The position numbers were made by a program, and so were the translations under genes. Under the pieces are notes generated by a model. It did not search any database. It saw only the letters and a list, made by a program, of their open reading frames with translations, and was not told the origin of the DNA. Shown here in pieces: positions 5,126 through 7,127 of a stretch of 7,127 bases of DNA (position 1 is the first letter of the stretch; each line of letters opens with the position of its first letter). Origin of the DNA: Luminiphilus sp. (GTDB taxonomy: Bacteria; Pseudomonadota; Gammaproteobacteria; Pseudomonadales; Halieaceae). The stretch lies in assembly GCA_029251065.1 (NCBI GenBank), contig JAQXEB010000068.1, forward strand, positions 1 through 7,127, written 5' to 3'.

Positions 5126-6853
5126 ATGGACAAGCAGTCCCGGCTAGCCCGCACCATCTTAAATGGCTTCACTGCCTACTTCGCTGAGTTCGAGAATATA
5201 ACGCTCTCAGCGCGCACGCGATTTGAAAATGCGGAGTGGCGTGCGACTCAAGAAGCCTCAATGCGTCGCATCGACATTTACAAAATGCAGGTGCTCGAGA
5301 CGCTCGACGTCGTCCAGTACATTGCAGCAGATCGCGTTGATGACCTTGCGTTTTGGACTCAGACGCGTGACCTCTATGCGCAACTTGTTCGTGGGATGAC
5401 CAATTTCGAAATTGCCGAAACGTTTTACAACAGCATTTTCAATGCCGTCTTTGAGCACCGTTGGATTCGCGACGACTATGCGTTTGTTTTTTCGCCACAA
5501 GGTGACATGCCCCCGGTTGACGTTCGCCGAGTGTTGAACCAGTACCGCACAAAGGGAGACATTAAGACGGCGGTCGCGAATTTATTGAACGACTACAGTG
5601 TTGCGCTGCCGTTTGAAGATATTGATCGCGACGTGAATCGCGTGGCGACGGTGATGAGCGAGGCTGTGTTGGCGGCTGGATTTGATGGACCGGGCGATCT
5701 TGAGCTTCACGCACTGGAGCACCACTTCTTTAGGAATAAAGCGGCTTATATTGTCGGCCGAATCTCCAGCAAAGGTCTCCAGATCCCCTTTGTGTTGCCG
5801 ATGTTGCACACCGAGCGTGATGAGGATGAACAGACCGTTTACCTGGACGCCTGCCTGTTGGGATCTGACATTATTTCCAAACTGTTTTCTTTCACGCGGA
5901 CCTATTTCATGGTCGACGCGTCCATACCCTCTCAGTACGTCCTGTTTTTACAGCAGTTAATGCCACGTAAGGCGGTTTCAGAAATTTACAGTTGCCTCGG
6001 TCACCACCGTCACGGCAAGACGTATTACTTCCGTACAGCAACACGTCACATGCGTTCAACTGAGGACGCCTTCATTCCCGCGCCGGGGATTAAGGGCATG
6101 GTAATGGCTGTCTTCACGCTTGAGTCTTACGAATACGTTTTTAAGATTATTAAAGACCGATTTACGCCGCCCAAGGAGGTGACGCATCAGCAAGTGCGTG
6201 ACAAATACCAGCTGGTGAAGCGGTGGGACAGGGCCGGACGCATGGCGGATACGCAAGAGTTCGCGAATCTTGTTTTTGAGGCTTCGCGGTTTTCTGAGGA
6301 ACTCATGGAGGAACTGCGACAAACCTGTTCGTCGCAGCTTGAGGTCAACGGACGAGCACTCATTATTAAGCATTGTTACGTTGAGCGCCGTATGCAGCCG
6401 CTTAATCTTTACCTTAAGGACGCCACCGATGAGGAAGTCGACGCGGTAATGCTTGATTATGGCAACGCCATAAAAGAATTGGCCGCTGCGAATATTTTTC
6501 CGGGCGATATGCTACTGAAAAATTTTGGCGTCACTCGCCACGGGCGCGTGGTCTTTTATGACTACGACGAAATTCAGCCGTTGCTTGAGGTGACGTTCAG
6601 GAAGATCCCACCGCCGCGCGACGAGTACGACGAGATGTCTGGCCAACCGTGGTATTCGGTGGGTCCTAATGACGTGTTTCCAGAGGAGTTCCGGCTTTTC
6701 TTTTCAGGCAATGCGCGTGCGCGAAAAGCATTTGATCAGTTTCACGATGACCTCTACGACGCCCAATTTTGGCTCAACCTTCAAGACAAGCTGCGCGACG
6801 GCTTCGTGGAAGATTTTTTCCCCTATTCGAATACGCTGCGTTTCAAGCAGTAA
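5126..6853 (+). CDS. aceK: Isocitrate dehydrogenase kinase/phosphatase
   Basis: AceK phosphorylates and dephosphorylates a serine of isocitrate dehydrogenase in the cytoplasm. Inactivating that enzyme sends isocitrate into the glyoxylate shunt during growth on acetate or fatty acids. The 575-aa protein matches the ~578 aa of E. coli end to end. The ATP loop is PGIKGMVM (320-327). By constant +4 offset to E. coli, K340 is the Lys336 equivalent, D375 in MADTQEF the Asp371 equivalent, D461 and N466 in GDMLLKNFG the Asp457/Asn462 equivalents, and D479 in FYDYDE the Asp475 equivalent. The N-terminal regulatory half also shows HFFRNKAAYIVGRI and the conserved YFMVDASIPSQ. ATG 5126 is the first usable start after an in-frame stop at 5081. 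It sits 10 nt after an SDR and not next to aceA or aceB. All catalytic residues are present. Confidence 0.97.
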   Translation: MDKQSRLARTILNGFTAYFAEFENITLSARTRFENAEWRATQEASMRRIDIYKMQVLETLDVVQYIAADRVDDLAFWTQTRDLYAQLVRGMTNFEIAETFYNSIFNAVFEHRWIRDDYAFVFSPQGDMPPVDVRRVLNQYRTKGDIKTAVANLLNDYSVALPFEDIDRDVNRVATVMSEAVLAAGFDGPGDLELHALEHHFFRNKAAYIVGRISSKGLQIPFVLPMLHTERDEDEQTVYLDACLLGSDIISKLFSFTRTYFMVDASIPSQYVLFLQQLMPRKAVSEIYSCLGHHRHGKTYYFRTATRHMRSTEDAFIPAPGIKGMVMAVFTLESYEYVFKIIKDRFTPPKEVTHQQVRDKYQLVKRWDRAGRMADTQEFANLVFEASRFSEELMEELRQTCSSQLEVNGRALIIKHCYVERRMQPLNLYLKDATDEEVDAVMLDYGNAIKELAAANIFPGDMLLKNFGVTRHGRVVFYDYDEIQPLLEVTFRKIPPPRDEYDEMSGQPWYSVGPNDVFPEEFRLFFSGNARARKAFDQFHDDLYDAQFWLNLQDKLRDGFVEDFFPYSNTLRFKQ

Positions 6854-6864
6854 GTGACCTGACT

Positions 6865-7127
6865 ATGGCAAATCTTCTCATTATTCGACACGGGCAGGCG
6901 TCTTTCGGCGCGGACAACTACGATCAGTTGTCCGCCCTAGGACAACATCAGGCGGATCTTACGGGCGAGTTCCTCAGTCAGAGTGGCGTGCAATTAAGTG
7001 CGGCGTTCAGTGGTGATTTATCGCGCCAGCGCGAGACAGGTCAGCGCATTTTGGCGCAGTTAGAGGACGCACCATCACTGGTCATCGACCCGCGGTTTAA
7101 CGAAGTGCAAACCGATGAGCAAGTGGC
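6865..7127 (+). CDS. Histidine phosphatase superfamily protein (phosphoglycerate-mutase-like), N-terminal part
   Basis: The first 87 codons are visible; the reading frame runs off the window. The catalytic motif R8-H9-G10-Q-A-S starts the protein, where H9 would be the phospho-accepting histidine. DLSRQRETG carries R54 at the place of the second conserved arginine, and E80 in DPRFNEV is a good candidate for the general acid. The second catalytic His lies beyond the window, so activity cannot be confirmed. The superfamily includes PGM-like mutases, SixA and cobC-type phosphatases, so no substrate is assigned. ATG 6865 lies 11 nt after aceK with no clear Shine-Dalgarno, fitting co-transcription with the operon. 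Confidence 0.85.
   Translation, partial: MANLLIIRHGQASFGADNYDQLSALGQHQADLTGEFLSQSGVQLSAAFSGDLSRQRETGQRILAQLEDAPSLVIDPRFNEVQTDEQV

Noticed and set aside
1..7127. CRISPR arrays, tRNAs, transposon ends, phage or defence genes
   Set aside because: No repeated spacing units, tRNA-like cloverleafs, transposase motifs or defence domains were seen; genes fill nearly the whole window.

Overview
The window is a continuous, all-plus-strand block of housekeeping and catabolic genes from a Gammaproteobacterium. The evidence is the dnaJ-dapB junction, a CnoX (YbbN) chaperedoxin and an enterobacterial-type AceK of nearly the same length as the E. coli protein. Moderate GC and the paired acyl-CoA dehydrogenases would suit a marine or environmental lineage (Halieaceae/Cellvibrionales-like), but that placement is inference and was not tested by any search.

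Layout: (1) 1-178, the C-terminal end of DnaJ. (2) 175-966, dapB, overlapping the dnaJ stop by ATGA. (3) 979-1827, cnoX, 12 nt downstream. (4) 1828-1973, the only sizeable intergenic gap (146 nt), with a plausible sigma70 promoter, an AT-rich dyad over its -35 and a 7-bp inverted repeat in the predicted leader. (5) 1974-3149 and 3179-4318, two different acyl-CoA dehydrogenase subunits. (6) 4321-5115, a short-chain dehydrogenase/reductase starting with GTG 2 nt after the previous stop. (7) 5126-6853, isocitrate dehydrogenase kinase/phosphatase AceK. (8) 6865 to the window end, the N-terminal part of a histidine-phosphatase-superfamily protein. There is no other stretch over 150 bases without a gene, and no RNA gene, mobile element, CRISPR array or convincing intrinsic terminator was seen.

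How it may work together: dnaJ-dapB-cnoX reads as a protein-folding plus lysine/peptidoglycan-precursor unit. The second unit looks like one operon (gaps of 29, 2, 10 and 11 nt). It couples acyl-CoA oxidation (two ACAD subunits and an SDR) to AceK, the enzyme that throttles isocitrate dehydrogenase and so diverts carbon to the glyoxylate shunt when cells grow on acetyl-CoA-yielding substrates.

The most informative observation is that the two ACAD proteins have complementary sets of active-site motifs. The first carries a candidate catalytic Glu (E241) but lacks the usual RxxFG and QxxGGxG motifs. The second has those motifs but no catalytic Glu at either known position. This is the signature of obligate heteromeric acyl-CoA dehydrogenases (PimC/PimD-like, ChsE4/ChsE5-like). 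I saw no wholly new system such as a defence locus.
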